Translations under genes and position numbers: made by a program
In this document: piece by piece, positions 24,670 to 33,822 of the stretch
How positions within the stretch are numbered: position 1 is the first letter of the stretch
Layout: each line of letters starts with the position of its first letter
The notes under the pieces: model-generated
What the model was told of the DNA's origin: nothing
The model's input: the letters and a program-made list of their open reading frames with translations, nothing else
Databases searched by the model: none
Origin: an uncultured Gluconobacter sp.
Lineage (GTDB): Bacteria; Pseudomonadota; Alphaproteobacteria; Acetobacterales; Acetobacteraceae
Assembly (NCBI GenBank): GCA_937880175.1
Contig: CALFLO010000014.1
Coordinates: forward strand, 1-43,086
Length of the DNA: 43,086 nucleotides
Reading direction: 5' to 3'

Positions 24670-26250
24670 ATGAGTATCCTGCGCCGTGATCTGGTCAAGC
24701 TTGGGGCCGGACTGACCCTTTGGGGAACAACCTCCCGTATGGCCCATGCCCAGTCCACAGCTACCCCCACAGCCACACCCGCAACTGCGTCTCCACCGGC
24801 TGCGGCCCCTGCGCCGCAAGCAACGCCATTTGACGATGGCACGGTCCGGATTCTGGCGCAGCGCCTGTCGAAGAAGCCCTATTCCCCGCCGTCTCCAGCG
24901 CTGCCCAATGCCATTGCGAACATGGATTTCGACCAGTTCCGCAGCATTGCCTTCAATCCCGACAAGGCGCTGTGGCACGGGCAGAACCTGGCGTTCGACG
25001 TGGAGTTTTTCCCGCGCGGCTTCCTGTACAAGCCGCGGATCGGGATGAACGAGGTCACGGGCGGACAGTCCACGCCCATCCCCTACGATCCCGACGTCTT
25101 CACCTATTCTAATCCCGTGCTGCGCGTGACGGACGATCTCGGCTTTTCCGGCCTGCGTCTGCGCTATGCGATCAACACGCCGGGCGTCATGGAAGAATGT
25201 GCGGTCTTCCTCGGCGCATCCTATTTCCGCGCCGTCGCCAAGGGACAGAATTACGGCCTTTCCGCCCGTGCGTTCGCGGATGGCACCGGCAATCCGAAGG
25301 GCGAGGAATTTGCTCTATTCCGGGAGTTCTGGCTTGAAAAGCCGGAGCCGGGCGTGGAGTCCATCGTCATTCACGCGCTGCTCGACAGCCCGTCCCTGAC
25401 CGGCGCATTCCGCTTCACCATCCGTCCGGGCGATACGACCGTCTTCGATGTGCAGTCCTCGCTGTTCCCGCGTCAGGACATTACGGAATCCGGCATCGCA
25501 CCGCTGACGGGCATGTTCTATTTCGACGCCAACGAGCGCAACCACGTCGATGACTGGCGCCCGGCTGCACATGACAGCGAAGCCCTCCAGATCTGGACGG
25601 GTGCGGGGCAGCAGCTTTACCGGCCGCTCATCAACCCCACCGATCTCCAGTTCTCGGCCTTCGCGGACAGCAGCCCACACGGCTTTGGCCTGATGCAGCG
25701 CAAGCGGTCTTTCCACGACTATGAGGATCTGGCGCTCAACTACCAGAAGCGCCCGTCGCTCTGGATCGAGCCCATCGGCAACTGGGGCGATGGGGCGGTT
25801 GATCTCGTGGAGATCCCAACGCCCAACGAAGTCAACGACAATATCGTCTCCTTCTGGCGTCCCAAACAGCCAATGAAGGGCAGGCAGGAATACAGCTACA
25901 TCTACCGGATGTACTGGGGCTGGGACACGCCCTGGCCGACCCAGATGGCCCGCGTCGCGGCAACCAGGATCGGGGGGCTGACCGACCATGCGGATGCGCG
26001 GTTCTTCGTGATCGATTTCACGGGGGCGCCGTTCCAGAACGTGCCGCAGGGGACATCTTTCCACCTAATTTCGCAGGCCACACCCGGCACCATCCGCAAC
26101 GTCGTGGTCGAGCCGAACCCCGAGATCCAGGGCTGGCGCACGACGTTCGAATTCGTGCCCGGCGATGCGAAAATGTGTGAACTTCAGGCCCAGCTCGCCG
26201 GCGATCAGGGTCCGATTTCAGAAAAATGGATGTATCGTTGGACGCCGTGA
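24670..26250 (+). CDS. opgG: Periplasmic glucan biosynthesis protein, OpgG/OpgD family
   Basis: OpgG and OpgD act in the periplasm on the glucan backbone made by OpgH, producing osmoregulated periplasmic glucans. The product of 526 residues has MSILRRDLVKLGAGLTLW, a twin-arginine-like signal with RR and hydrophobic core, then a cut site near AHAQ. A Thr/Ala/Pro-rich linker follows. The mature domain opens with FDDGTVRILAQRLSKKPY and includes RGFLYKPRIGMNEV and PLTGMFYFDANERNHVDDWRP, family landmarks. A Tat-type signal is more typical of OpgD than OpgG in E. coli, so the symbol is tentative. I chose the ATG at 24670, after GGGAAG; an in-frame ATG at 24553 would bury the signal. It overlaps opgH by 25 bases. 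Confidence 0.92.
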   Translation: MSILRRDLVKLGAGLTLWGTTSRMAHAQSTATPTATPATASPPAAAPAPQATPFDDGTVRILAQRLSKKPYSPPSPALPNAIANMDFDQFRSIAFNPDKALWHGQNLAFDVEFFPRGFLYKPRIGMNEVTGGQSTPIPYDPDVFTYSNPVLRVTDDLGFSGLRLRYAINTPGVMEECAVFLGASYFRAVAKGQNYGLSARAFADGTGNPKGEEFALFREFWLEKPEPGVESIVIHALLDSPSLTGAFRFTIRPGDTTVFDVQSSLFPRQDITESGIAPLTGMFYFDANERNHVDDWRPAAHDSEALQIWTGAGQQLYRPLINPTDLQFSAFADSSPHGFGLMQRKRSFHDYEDLALNYQKRPSLWIEPIGNWGDGAVDLVEIPTPNEVNDNIVSFWRPKQPMKGRQEYSYIYRMYWGWDTPWPTQMARVAATRIGGLTDHADARFFVIDFTGAPFQNVPQGTSFHLISQATPGTIRNVVVEPNPEIQGWRTTFEFVPGDAKMCELQAQLAGDQGPISEKWMYRWTP

Positions 26251-28412
26251 CCGAATTCTCCCCTTCCGCTGATCCGGCCGCGGCCCCGTTCCTACCGCCG
26301 GAAGCGCCGCTGGGCATGAAGGCGCAGAACCTTCACCAGCAGCCGGACCGGCACGGCCGCCCGTTTTATACCCTGCCGACCACACCCTCGTTCCTGTGGA
26401 TGCGCCGCCTTTTCGTGTTTGGGGGCGCAATGCTGCTGACGGGCTACGGCATTTACAGGATCAATCAGGTGTTCAATTCGCTGGGTGTCTCGGCCCTCGG
26501 CGTCATCATCCTGATCCTGTTTGCCATCCTCGCCTTCTGGATCGCGCTGTCCTTCACCTCCTGTCTGGGTGGTTTCGTCTCGCTGATCCGGCGGGGCGGG
26601 CTGGGGCTTGGCATTCATCGCACCGGGCCGCTGCCCGAGCTGAAAAGCCGCACCGCCGTCCTGATGCCGACCTATAACGAGGACCCGACGCGCGTCCTCG
26701 CCGGTCTGCGCGCCATTCATGACAGCATTCTCGCGACCGGCCAGATCGACGCTTTCGATTTCTTCATCCTGTCCGACACCACCAATCCGGATGTCTGGGT
26801 GCAGGAAGAGCGGGCGTTTCTGGCATTCCGGAAGGCCACGAACGGCGCCAAGCGCGTCTTCTACCGCCGCCGCCACAAAAACGTTGATCGCAAGGCCGGA
26901 AATCTGGGCGACTGGGTCACGCGGTTTGGGTCGTCCTATCAACAGATGCTCACGCTCGATGCCGACAGTGTCATGGATGGCAGCCTGATCGTCCGGATCA
27001 CGGCGGCCATGGAACAGCATGACGGCGTGGGCCTGATCCAGACCCTGCCGGTCATTGTGGGTGGGCGTACGCTTTTTGCCCGGATGCAGCAGTTCGCCGG
27101 CCGCGTTTATGGCCCGCTGATCGCGCATGGCATCGCCTGGTGGCACGGTTCGGAAGGCAATTACTGGGGCCATAATGCCGTTATCCGCACGCAGGCTTTC
27201 GCCGAACAGGCCGGTCTGCCGCATCTGAAGGGCCGTGCGCCGTTTGGCGGCCATATCCTCAGCCATGACTTCGTGGAAGCCGCGCTCATGCGTCGTGGCG
27301 GCTGGGCTATTCACATGGTGCCGGGCCTGTTCGGCTCCTATGAAGAAAGCCCACCATCGCTGACGGATGTCGCCATCCGCGACCGTCGCTGGTGTCAGGG
27401 CAATCTTCAGCACAGCAAGATTCTTGGCACGAAGGGCATGCACTGGGTCAGCCGCGTCCATATGCTGACGGGCATCGGCTCCTATGTGATGTCGCCGCTC
27501 TGGCTGCTGTTCCTGCTGTTTGGCATCCTGATCTCGCTTCAGTCCCATTTCTATCATCCCGAATATTTCGGCACGAAGCCCACGCTCTATCCGCACTGGC
27601 CTCGCGTCGATCCGGTTCAGGCAAAGCTCGTCTTCATCGGGACGATGGGAATCCTGCTGGCCCCTAAGGCTCTGGCGTTCATCGCCATGATGTTCGACCG
27701 GGCCGCCCTGCGGGGTTCGGGCGGCATTTTCCGGCTGGCTGTTTCCATCGTGCTGGAGACGCTGATTGGCGGCCTGATCGCGCCGATCGCCATGCTGATC
27801 CAGACGTCCGGCGTCATTTCGATCCTGCTGGGGCGGGATTCCGGATGGAACGCGCAGAACCGCGATGATGGCCGCGTCTCCCTCAAGGAAGTGGCGCATG
27901 GGTACTGGATCTACACGGTGTTCGGGCTGCTTCTGGCCATCGCGGCCTGGTCGGTTTCGGAAGCTTTGTTCCTGTGGATGACGCCTGTGTTGCTGGGACT
28001 GGTTCTCGCCATTCCGCTGGCCGCGCTGACGGCAAGCCGGGATGTCGGTCTGGGCCTGCGCCGGGCTGGTCTGCTGCTGATTGAAGAGGAAACAGCGCCC
28101 CCGCCGATCCTTCAGCTCGCCGCCGCCAATGACGCGGCGCGGGAGCGTGCGGCCCATGCCCCCGACGCACCACCGGAAGAGGCTTTTGCAGCGCTCCGCC
28201 AGAACACTGCCCTGCTTGCCGCCCATGAAGGCGCCCTTCCCCCGGTCCGCAAGCCCGGCAGCCCGATTGATGCCAATCTTCTCGTCGGGCTGGTCAAACT
28301 GCGCGAAGCGTCATCCCTTCCGGTTGCGCTGGAACGCCTCTCCCGTCAGGAAAAGGCGGCCGTTCTGGGAAGTCCCGAGGGCATCCGGCTCATGGAGCAG
28401 CTCAGGGCCTGA
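26226..28412 (+). CDS. opgH: OpgH, glucan glucosyltransferase (periplasmic glucan synthesis)
   Basis: OpgH is an inner-membrane GT2 enzyme that polymerises the beta-glucan backbone from UDP-glucose and moves it to the periplasm. The 728 residues have N-terminal membrane helices (FVFGGAMLLTGYGIYRI and a second). The GT2 core shows AVLMPTYNEDPTRVLAGL, FFILSDTTNPD, the DxD of LTLDADSVMDG, SHDFVEAALMRRGGW and the QxxRW-like RDRRWCQGNL. Several C-terminal helices follow. It has about 120 residues fewer than E. coli OpgH, mostly at the N-terminus. It overlaps the opgG-like gene by 25 bases, and a strong terminator follows. Confidence 0.95.
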   Translation: MDVSLDAVTEFSPSADPAAAPFLPPEAPLGMKAQNLHQQPDRHGRPFYTLPTTPSFLWMRRLFVFGGAMLLTGYGIYRINQVFNSLGVSALGVIILILFAILAFWIALSFTSCLGGFVSLIRRGGLGLGIHRTGPLPELKSRTAVLMPTYNEDPTRVLAGLRAIHDSILATGQIDAFDFFILSDTTNPDVWVQEERAFLAFRKATNGAKRVFYRRRHKNVDRKAGNLGDWVTRFGSSYQQMLTLDADSVMDGSLIVRITAAMEQHDGVGLIQTLPVIVGGRTLFARMQQFAGRVYGPLIAHGIAWWHGSEGNYWGHNAVIRTQAFAEQAGLPHLKGRAPFGGHILSHDFVEAALMRRGGWAIHMVPGLFGSYEESPPSLTDVAIRDRRWCQGNLQHSKILGTKGMHWVSRVHMLTGIGSYVMSPLWLLFLLFGILISLQSHFYHPEYFGTKPTLYPHWPRVDPVQAKLVFIGTMGILLAPKALAFIAMMFDRAALRGSGGIFRLAVSIVLETLIGGLIAPIAMLIQTSGVISILLGRDSGWNAQNRDDGRVSLKEVAHGYWIYTVFGLLLAIAAWSVSEALFLWMTPVLLGLVLAIPLAALTASRDVGLGLRRAGLLLIEEETAPPPILQLAAANDAARERAAHAPDAPPEEAFAALRQNTALLAAHEGALPPVRKPGSPIDANLLVGLVKLREASSLPVALERLSRQEKAAVLGSPEGIRLMEQLRA

Positions 28413-28434
28413 AAACCTCAGACTTCACAGCATA

Positions 28435-28471
28435 AAAAAACGCCCCGGCCGTGACAGCCGGGGCGTTTTTT
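28435..28471. terminator. Bidirectional terminator after opgH
   Basis: The stem CGCCCCGGC (28441-28449) pairs with GCCGGGGCG (28457-28465) across a seven-base loop. It is flanked by six A and six T that extend the pairing and supply a T-run on each strand. It lies between the convergent opgH and DUF2501-like genes. Confidence 0.9.
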
Positions 28472-28492
28472 GTTTCAGACTACCGAGACGCC

Positions 28493-28987
28493 TCAGTGTC
28501 CGAGCGACTGCGCCTTTTTGATCAGGTCGTTACACGTCATGACGCGCTTGTCCTTGGACAGGGTGCTGATGTCGAAGACGTTGCCGCCAGCCATCTGAAG
28601 CAGGCCCTTGCCGCCCAGCGAATAGAACTGGTCGTTCTTGACGTCCGAACGCTTTGCCAGCATGCGGGACGCCACGATCGGGGACGTGCCAAGCACCAGC
28701 TTGTGATGCACACAGTAATAGGTGATCCCGGCGACGTTACCAGCCTGGGCGTTTTCGATGGACGGAAGACCGTCGGCGTCCAGTACGCCCGGCGTTGCAG
28801 CCGTCAAAACGTTCTTGCCACCGGCGACCGCCTGAAGACTGGCGGATGGCAGGGTGGCCTGCGTTCCAGGGACAACTGTCGGGACCGGGCTGCTCTGCGG
28901 GATGGGCGGGATGGTCTGTGCGACGGCTGCGCCCGAAATGGTCAGACCGGCAGCAGCAAGAACAGCGAAATATTTATTCGAAATCAT
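28493..28987 (-). CDS. DUF2501-like secreted protein
   Basis: This is a small periplasmic protein of 164 residues without an assigned function. A Sec signal peptide is seen at the start, MISNKYFAVLAAAGLTISG, ending near AVAQ. A Pro/Thr-rich segment follows. The C-terminal 85 residues resemble the DUF2501 (YjjA) pattern: GITYYCVHHKLVLG, then GGKGLLQMAGGNVFDIS and MTCNDLIKKAQSL, with two Cys that could pair. I chose the ATG at 28987 because it creates the signal peptide; the frame stays open upstream, but those residues look non-coding. The family call is by eye. Confidence 0.8.
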   Translation of the reverse strand: MISNKYFAVLAAAGLTISGAAVAQTIPPIPQSSPVPTVVPGTQATLPSASLQAVAGGKNVLTAATPGVLDADGLPSIENAQAGNVAGITYYCVHHKLVLGTSPIVASRMLAKRSDVKNDQFYSLGGKGLLQMAGGNVFDISTLSKDKRVMTCNDLIKKAQSLGH

Positions 28988-29252
28988 GGCATTCTTCTTT
29001 CCGTATACAGGACACTCTGCGCAACCTTGGGAAGGCGGTGCAGAAATCATCCGGTCTGGAACATCTTGAAGGATGCTCCGTTGCCTTGAGTAACACTTGA
29101 AGCCAGACGTGGTTTCTTGAGAGCTATCCTTTTTCCGCATAGCCTTCATGCGGGAACTTCCGGATCATTCCGTTTTACCGCCCTTGCCGCAGAGTCGCAG
29201 TTCCGCAAAGCAGCGGATTGAACGGCGGCGGTTTCTGCGTCACAGTTTGCCT

Positions 29253-31364
29253 ATGCCACACAGCCCCGATGCCCCGTCCGCCGCACCCGTTCCTCCCGTC
29301 GCCCGCCGTGAGCCACTGACCACCACACAGCTTGGCCGCACGCGCACGGATTCCTACGCTTGGATGAAGGACGAGAACTGGCAGCAGGTCCTGCGGGATC
29401 CGTCTGCCCTGCGCGAAGACATCGCCACGCATCTGAAGGCGGAGAACGTCTATGCGGAGGCCGTGTTGGCGGACATGGAACCGCTGCGCGAGACGCTGCT
29501 TCAGGAAATGATCGGCCGCATTCCGCCAGCGGAATCCTCGGTCCCCGTTCCCGACGGGCCTTGGGAATATTACGTCCGCTTCGAGGACGGAGCACAGCAT
29601 CCGCTGCGGGCCCGTCGTCCGCGCGCGGGCGGAGCGGAACAGGTCCTGCTCGATGCCGATGCACTGGCAAAGCAGCATGACTATTACGCGCTGTCCCAGA
29701 CCGACCATTCCCCCGATCACCGCTATTTCGTCTATGCGGAGGATATTCAGGGCTCCGAAGTCTATCGCATTCAGGTCGAGGATCTGGAAACCGGCACGCT
29801 CTGCGCCCCTCCCGTCCCCAGCACGACAGGCAGTTTCGCCATTTCGCCTGACAGCCAGTGGCTGTTCTGGATTTATCGCGACGATAATGGCCGCCCGTCG
29901 AAGATCTATCGCCGTCCGCTGACGGGAGGCGAAGATGTTCTGGTGTTTGACGAAACCGATCCGGGGTTCTTCCTGCTCATCGGCGTCAGCGCGTCCCGCA
30001 AGTGGATCGTCATTGAACGCGGCGACCATGATACCAACGAGACGCTGCTCATCCCTGCGTCCGACCCTATGGCCCTGCCCGTGGTGGCAGCCCCTCTGGT
30101 GCGGGGCGAGCGCTACTCCCTGACGCACTGGAACGACCGCTTCATCATCCTGACCAATGCTGGCGGGGCGGTGGATTTCCAGCTCATGCAGACACCCGAC
30201 ACGGCGACGGAGCGAGAGAACTGGACACCGTTCGTGCCGTACCGCGAAGGGCATTATCTGCTGGGGGCCAGCGCCTCGCGCGAGCATCTGGCCTGGGCCG
30301 AACGGCGGGACGGAAACATCCATATTCTCGTCGTCCCCGAAGGCACGCAAGGCGATATCCGCGCGCAGGCCAAAGCCATTGGCATGGATGAACCCGCCTA
30401 CGACCTGACGATGCTGGGCACGCTGGAATATGATGCCCCGGTCCTGCGCTACATTTACCAGTCCCCCACCAATCCGGCGCACTGGTACGATTACGACATG
30501 GCAAGCGGCGAGCGCGTTTTGCGCAAGATCCGTGAAGTCCCGTCCGGCCATGATGCCAGCCGCTACGAAACGCGCCGTCTGTTTGCGACATCCCCTGATG
30601 GTGCTCAGGTGCCCATCACAATCCTGATGCGCAAAAAGCAGGTTCTGGACGGCTCGGCACCCCTGCTTCTGTATGGATATGGCTCCTACGGCATCGCCAT
30701 GGACGCCGATTTCTCCACGACCGTGTTCAGCTTAGTGGACCGGGGCTGGATCCACGCCATCGCCCATGTTCGCGGCGGGTCCGAAAAGGGCTGGAACTGG
30801 TTCCTTGACGGTCGCGGGACAAAGAAGCCCAACACCTTCATCGATTTCATCGCCTGCGCCCGGCATCTCGTGTCCGAAGGCTACGGCTCAGCCGGACGCA
30901 TCGTTGCGCAGGGCGGGTCCGCTGGCGGTCTGCTGATGGGCGCGATCACGAACATGGCGCCCGAACTTTTCGCGGGTATTGCCGCGCAGGTACCGTTCGT
31001 GGACATGCTCAACACCATGTCTGACGTCTCGCTGCCGCTGACACCGCCCGAATGGCCGGAATGGGGCAACCCGCTGGAAGATCCCGCCGCCTACGACCTG
31101 ATCGCCAGCTATTCCCCCTATGACAACATCGCGGCAAAGGCCTATCCGCCAGTTCTGGCAATGGGCGGCCTGTCCGACCCGCGCGTGACCTACTGGGAAC
31201 CAGCGAAATGGATCGCGAAACTTCGCCAAGTCACGTCCGGTGGCCCGTTCCTGTGCCGCATCAACATGGAAGCCGGCCACGGCGGCTCATCAGGCCGCTT
31301 CAAAAGACTGGAAGAAGTCGCGCTGGTGCAGGCCTTTGCGATTTGGGCGATAGACCGCGCTTAA
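29253..31364 (+). CDS. ptrB: Oligopeptidase B (prolyl oligopeptidase family S9A)
   Basis: Oligopeptidase B is a cytoplasmic serine peptidase that cleaves short peptides after Arg or Lys. The protein of 703 residues (E. coli PtrB 686) has an N-terminal beta-propeller (DSYAWMKDENW, YYVRFEDGAQHPL) and a C-terminal alpha/beta hydrolase domain. The catalytic set is S556 in GGSAGGLLMG, D642 in GGLSDPRVTYWEP and H676 in EAGHGGSSGR, spaced as in E. coli (532, 617, 652). LLLYGYGSYGIAMD and HVRGGSEKGWNW are also typical. I used the ATG at 29253 (MPHSPDAP). An in-frame ATG at 29148 is possible; neither has a clear ribosome site. Confidence 0.95.
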   Translation: MPHSPDAPSAAPVPPVARREPLTTTQLGRTRTDSYAWMKDENWQQVLRDPSALREDIATHLKAENVYAEAVLADMEPLRETLLQEMIGRIPPAESSVPVPDGPWEYYVRFEDGAQHPLRARRPRAGGAEQVLLDADALAKQHDYYALSQTDHSPDHRYFVYAEDIQGSEVYRIQVEDLETGTLCAPPVPSTTGSFAISPDSQWLFWIYRDDNGRPSKIYRRPLTGGEDVLVFDETDPGFFLLIGVSASRKWIVIERGDHDTNETLLIPASDPMALPVVAAPLVRGERYSLTHWNDRFIILTNAGGAVDFQLMQTPDTATERENWTPFVPYREGHYLLGASASREHLAWAERRDGNIHILVVPEGTQGDIRAQAKAIGMDEPAYDLTMLGTLEYDAPVLRYIYQSPTNPAHWYDYDMASGERVLRKIREVPSGHDASRYETRRLFATSPDGAQVPITILMRKKQVLDGSAPLLLYGYGSYGIAMDADFSTTVFSLVDRGWIHAIAHVRGGSEKGWNWFLDGRGTKKPNTFIDFIACARHLVSEGYGSAGRIVAQGGSAGGLLMGAITNMAPELFAGIAAQVPFVDMLNTMSDVSLPLTPPEWPEWGNPLEDPAAYDLIASYSPYDNIAAKAYPPVLAMGGLSDPRVTYWEPAKWIAKLRQVTSGGPFLCRINMEAGHGGSSGRFKRLEEVALVQAFAIWAIDRA

Positions 31365-31419
31365 TAAGTGACGGCTAGGCGGGGGAAGACGGACGGTCCG
31401 GTTTTGAAGTTCAGGTCAA

Positions 31420-32982
31420 TCAGAACGGACATCGTGTCGTTAAATCCGCCTTTGCATGACGCGGCGACAAAAGCCATTGCGACAAGGCCTGTTCAGCTTC
31501 GGAGCAATTCGAGGGGTGATCGCTGGCCCATACGACGAAACCGTCAGGACGAATGAGCAGGGCGCATAAGCCTAGGCGATCATTTACATCGACGGCGATA
31601 TAGGAAAGCCGGTGTTGATAGCGAACAGCGAGTTCATGCAAGTAAGAACTTCCGCCGAAATCGAGCAGCAGCGCTTTCCCTCGTTGAAGATGTTCGTTCA
31701 GACGTGTCCCGTCGTTTAGTCTGAAATCGGGTGCACTCCGCCCCACCAGAGGATGATCGTCACCCGGATTGTAGCGCACGCCAATCCCCCACACCCGTTC
31801 GGCCATATAGGTTGCCCCATCCCGCGTCGCGATCAGGTCATGCACAATGGCTCGCAGTGCGCGGGAACCCTGATTTGGCCGCATCAGCGCGACCTGCGCG
31901 CGGGACCAGTCAAGAACCTGCTCGGCGACCGGACGTCTTTCATTCTGGTAGCTATCCAGCAGTGCCGGGGCGGCGTCCCCGCGGATTGTTGACGCCAGCT
32001 TCCACCCCAGATTCATCGCATCACCGAAACCGAGGTTAAGGCCCTGCCCACCCAGAGGCGAGTGAATATGGGCTGCGTCACCGGCTAGAAGAACCCGCCC
32101 CTTTCGGTAATCAGAGGCGAGAAAAGCCCGATCGGTCCAGGTCGTCGCAAGGCCGAGCGCCCTGACCCCCACTTCGCTTCCGGAGATGCGCCGCAGGACC
32201 GTTTGTATGTGATCGCGTGTGATCGCTCGGTGCCTATGACAGGCTCCTCTATCAAATTCGACCATCCTGATCATGTCAGGAGGGTCAAAGAGGTAGGTTC
32301 CAGTCGGCGTGTCATGATGACCTGCGGGGAGGATGCGCGGATCGGCAAGATCCACCCTGGCGAAGTACCCCGTGAACTCGGGGTCCGTCCCGGTGAAGCC
32401 GAAGCCTGCAGCTTTCCGGACGCTGCTCCGTCCGCCATCGCAGGCGACAAGCCAGTTTCCTCGAAAGACCTTCTCGTCCGCCCGGACACTGACATCGTTA
32501 TCCGTAGCGTGGACTTCTGAGACACATACCCCGTAACTGACCACAACCCCCAGTGCCAGGGCGCGATCCTTCAGAACCGCTTCAATGCTTTCCAGATCGG
32601 CGGCCATGGGGCTGATCATGGGCGGCAGGCAATAAGCCCACTGCGTTTGATCAATCTGGTCCATAAAAAAGTCGATGCCCGCGAAATGTCCGGCAGGCTG
32701 GCGTGTCTGCCTTATCCACGACGCAGCGGATGCGATTTCCTTTTCCGGGATACGGGCTTTGAGAGGCATTAGCAGGCCGCGCCGGTCAAAGATTTCCATC
32801 GTCGCAACGGAGAGGCCGCGTAATCCGAAAGGAGCGCGCTTCAAGGGTGTGCTGGCATCGGCCGCCTGTTCGAGGATCTGCACCAAGCACCCAGCCAGCG
32901 CCAGTTCGCAGGCCAGAAAGAGGCCAACGGGCCCTGCACCGATAATCAGGACATCGCAGGTCGCAAAGAGGGAAACAGACAT
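31420..32982 (-). CDS. FAD-dependent aromatic monooxygenase (PHBH family) 1
   Basis: This is a group A flavoprotein hydroxylase that uses FAD, NAD(P)H and O2 to hydroxylate aromatic or polyketide-like substrates. The 520 residues show the dinucleotide motif GAGPVG (15-20), the DG motif at D182 (CDGGRSSVRK), and the GD motif at G301-D302 (LLAGDAAHIHSPLGGQGLN). A C-terminal thioredoxin-like domain follows from about residue 420 (APDFRLNDGTRL, LLLDFGGSSYL, YIAVDVND). It resembles phenol- or rifampicin-type hydroxylases; the substrate cannot be deduced. The ATG follows GGAG by seven bases. It is the left edge of the accessory segment, on the same strand as a MarR gene 320 bases upstream. Confidence 0.92.
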   Translation of the reverse strand: MSVSLFATCDVLIIGAGPVGLFLACELALAGCLVQILEQAADASTPLKRAPFGLRGLSVATMEIFDRRGLLMPLKARIPEKEIASAASWIRQTRQPAGHFAGIDFFMDQIDQTQWAYCLPPMISPMAADLESIEAVLKDRALALGVVVSYGVCVSEVHATDNDVSVRADEKVFRGNWLVACDGGRSSVRKAAGFGFTGTDPEFTGYFARVDLADPRILPAGHHDTPTGTYLFDPPDMIRMVEFDRGACHRHRAITRDHIQTVLRRISGSEVGVRALGLATTWTDRAFLASDYRKGRVLLAGDAAHIHSPLGGQGLNLGFGDAMNLGWKLASTIRGDAAPALLDSYQNERRPVAEQVLDWSRAQVALMRPNQGSRALRAIVHDLIATRDGATYMAERVWGIGVRYNPGDDHPLVGRSAPDFRLNDGTRLNEHLQRGKALLLDFGGSSYLHELAVRYQHRLSYIAVDVNDRLGLCALLIRPDGFVVWASDHPSNCSEAEQALSQWLLSPRHAKADLTTRCPF

Positions 32983-33302
32983 TATTCTACTCCGGGGTCA
33001 TCGTCCGACCGGAGCGTTTCTCGAAACTGAGCCCCGCTGGGACGAACGGCCGGGCGGCTTGCAGCACCTTTCGTTCGTCGCGGGGGTCTCAGGCACGAAG
33101 CCAAAGACCAGAGCTTCCATTACTGGAAGGACTTGGGCTTACCAGACCAAGCCTGCCTTTTCCGACGCACTCTTTCTAGCGCTGCGGCTCTCCCGACACA
33201 ACAGATGTTGTTAGCAGAGGGGGCCTCTGTACGGGACGTCGCAAGAGCAGACAGCGTGACGGTTTCAGATCTGGATCGGCCCGTCACGCCTGTTTCCGAA
33301 CA
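32983..33302. other. Intergenic region between monooxygenase 1 and marR
   Basis: There is no supported gene in these 320 bases. A plus-strand frame crosses it, but it lacks a start signal and recognisable motifs. Several frames contain stops, as expected for a decayed gene, yet I cannot name what it was. The promoter of monooxygenase 1 should lie at the left end. Confidence 0.4.
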
Positions 33303-33755
33303 TCACCGCATGAGGTCATCAGCGAAGCGTCGCAGAAGCGACCTTAACTGATCGAGGTCTTCGTTGGTCCAGTTGACGAGAATGCGGTTGGCCAGCCTCT
33401 CGCGCGCCGCGTTGAGGATGCGAACCATGTCCAGGCCTTTTTCAGTCACCGTCGCTTCGCGAACACGCCTGTCCGCTGCCGAAGGACGACGCTCAATGAG
33501 GTCCAGTTCTTCCAGCTTGCTCATTTGTCGGCTGATGGTCGTATGATCGCGGCCCGTCCGGTCCGCGAGGTCAACCACGCCGATGGGACCGTAGCGCCAT
33601 ACGCGCGCCAGAAGCGGAAACAGGGCCCGATCCAGCGGAATGCCCGCTTCTTCGATCAGGCGATCATCCCGACGCGGCCGGTTGATTTCATCGACCAAAT
33701 CGATGATCGCGGCATGGAGTCCACGCAGGATTTCAGAACCGTGTGCATTATTCAC
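33303..33755 (-). CDS. MarR-family transcriptional regulator
   Basis: The 150-residue dimeric winged-helix regulator usually represses a divergent gene and releases DNA when it binds a phenolic ligand. The DNA-binding part is seen at residues about 54-108: GPIGVVDLADRTGRDHTTIS, then RQMSKLEELDLIERR, and the wing with AADRRVREATVTEKG. Helices for dimer formation flank it. The start is a GTG (33753-33755) giving MNNAHGSEIL. The ribosome site is weak. It is divergent from monooxygenase 2 with a 67-base gap that holds a candidate operator, so it probably controls that gene and itself. Confidence 0.93.
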   Translation of the reverse strand: MNNAHGSEILRGLHAAIIDLVDEINRPRRDDRLIEEAGIPLDRALFPLLARVWRYGPIGVVDLADRTGRDHTTISRQMSKLEELDLIERRPSAADRRVREATVTEKGLDMVRILNAARERLANRILVNWTNEDLDQLRSLLRRFADDLMR

Positions 33756-33787
33756 GTTTTTCGTTGCCTTCGATGGCGAGCCTATAT

Positions 33788-33804
33788 ATGTGAATATTAC
33801 ACAT
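33788..33804. promoter_or_regulatory. Candidate MarR operator
   Basis: ATGTG (33788-33792) and CACAT (33800-33804) form an inverted repeat across the AT-rich spacer AATATTA, midway in the marR-monooxygenase 2 gap. It overlaps a possible -10 (TATGTG at 33787-33792) of a promoter whose -35 would be TTGCCT at 33764-33769. A protein bound here would block that promoter. Confidence 0.5.
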
Positions 33805-33822
33805 TAATTCGCGGAGCTGCCA

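Noticed and set aside
26292..28226. 644-codon minus-strand frame inside opgH
   Set aside because: It is antisense to a fully motif-supported OpgH and has His/Gln/Arg-rich shadow composition.
33133..33351. Plus-strand frame before marR as a small gene or decayed regulator
   Set aside because: There is no ribosome site or recognisable domain, and its end overlaps the 3' end of marR on the other strand.
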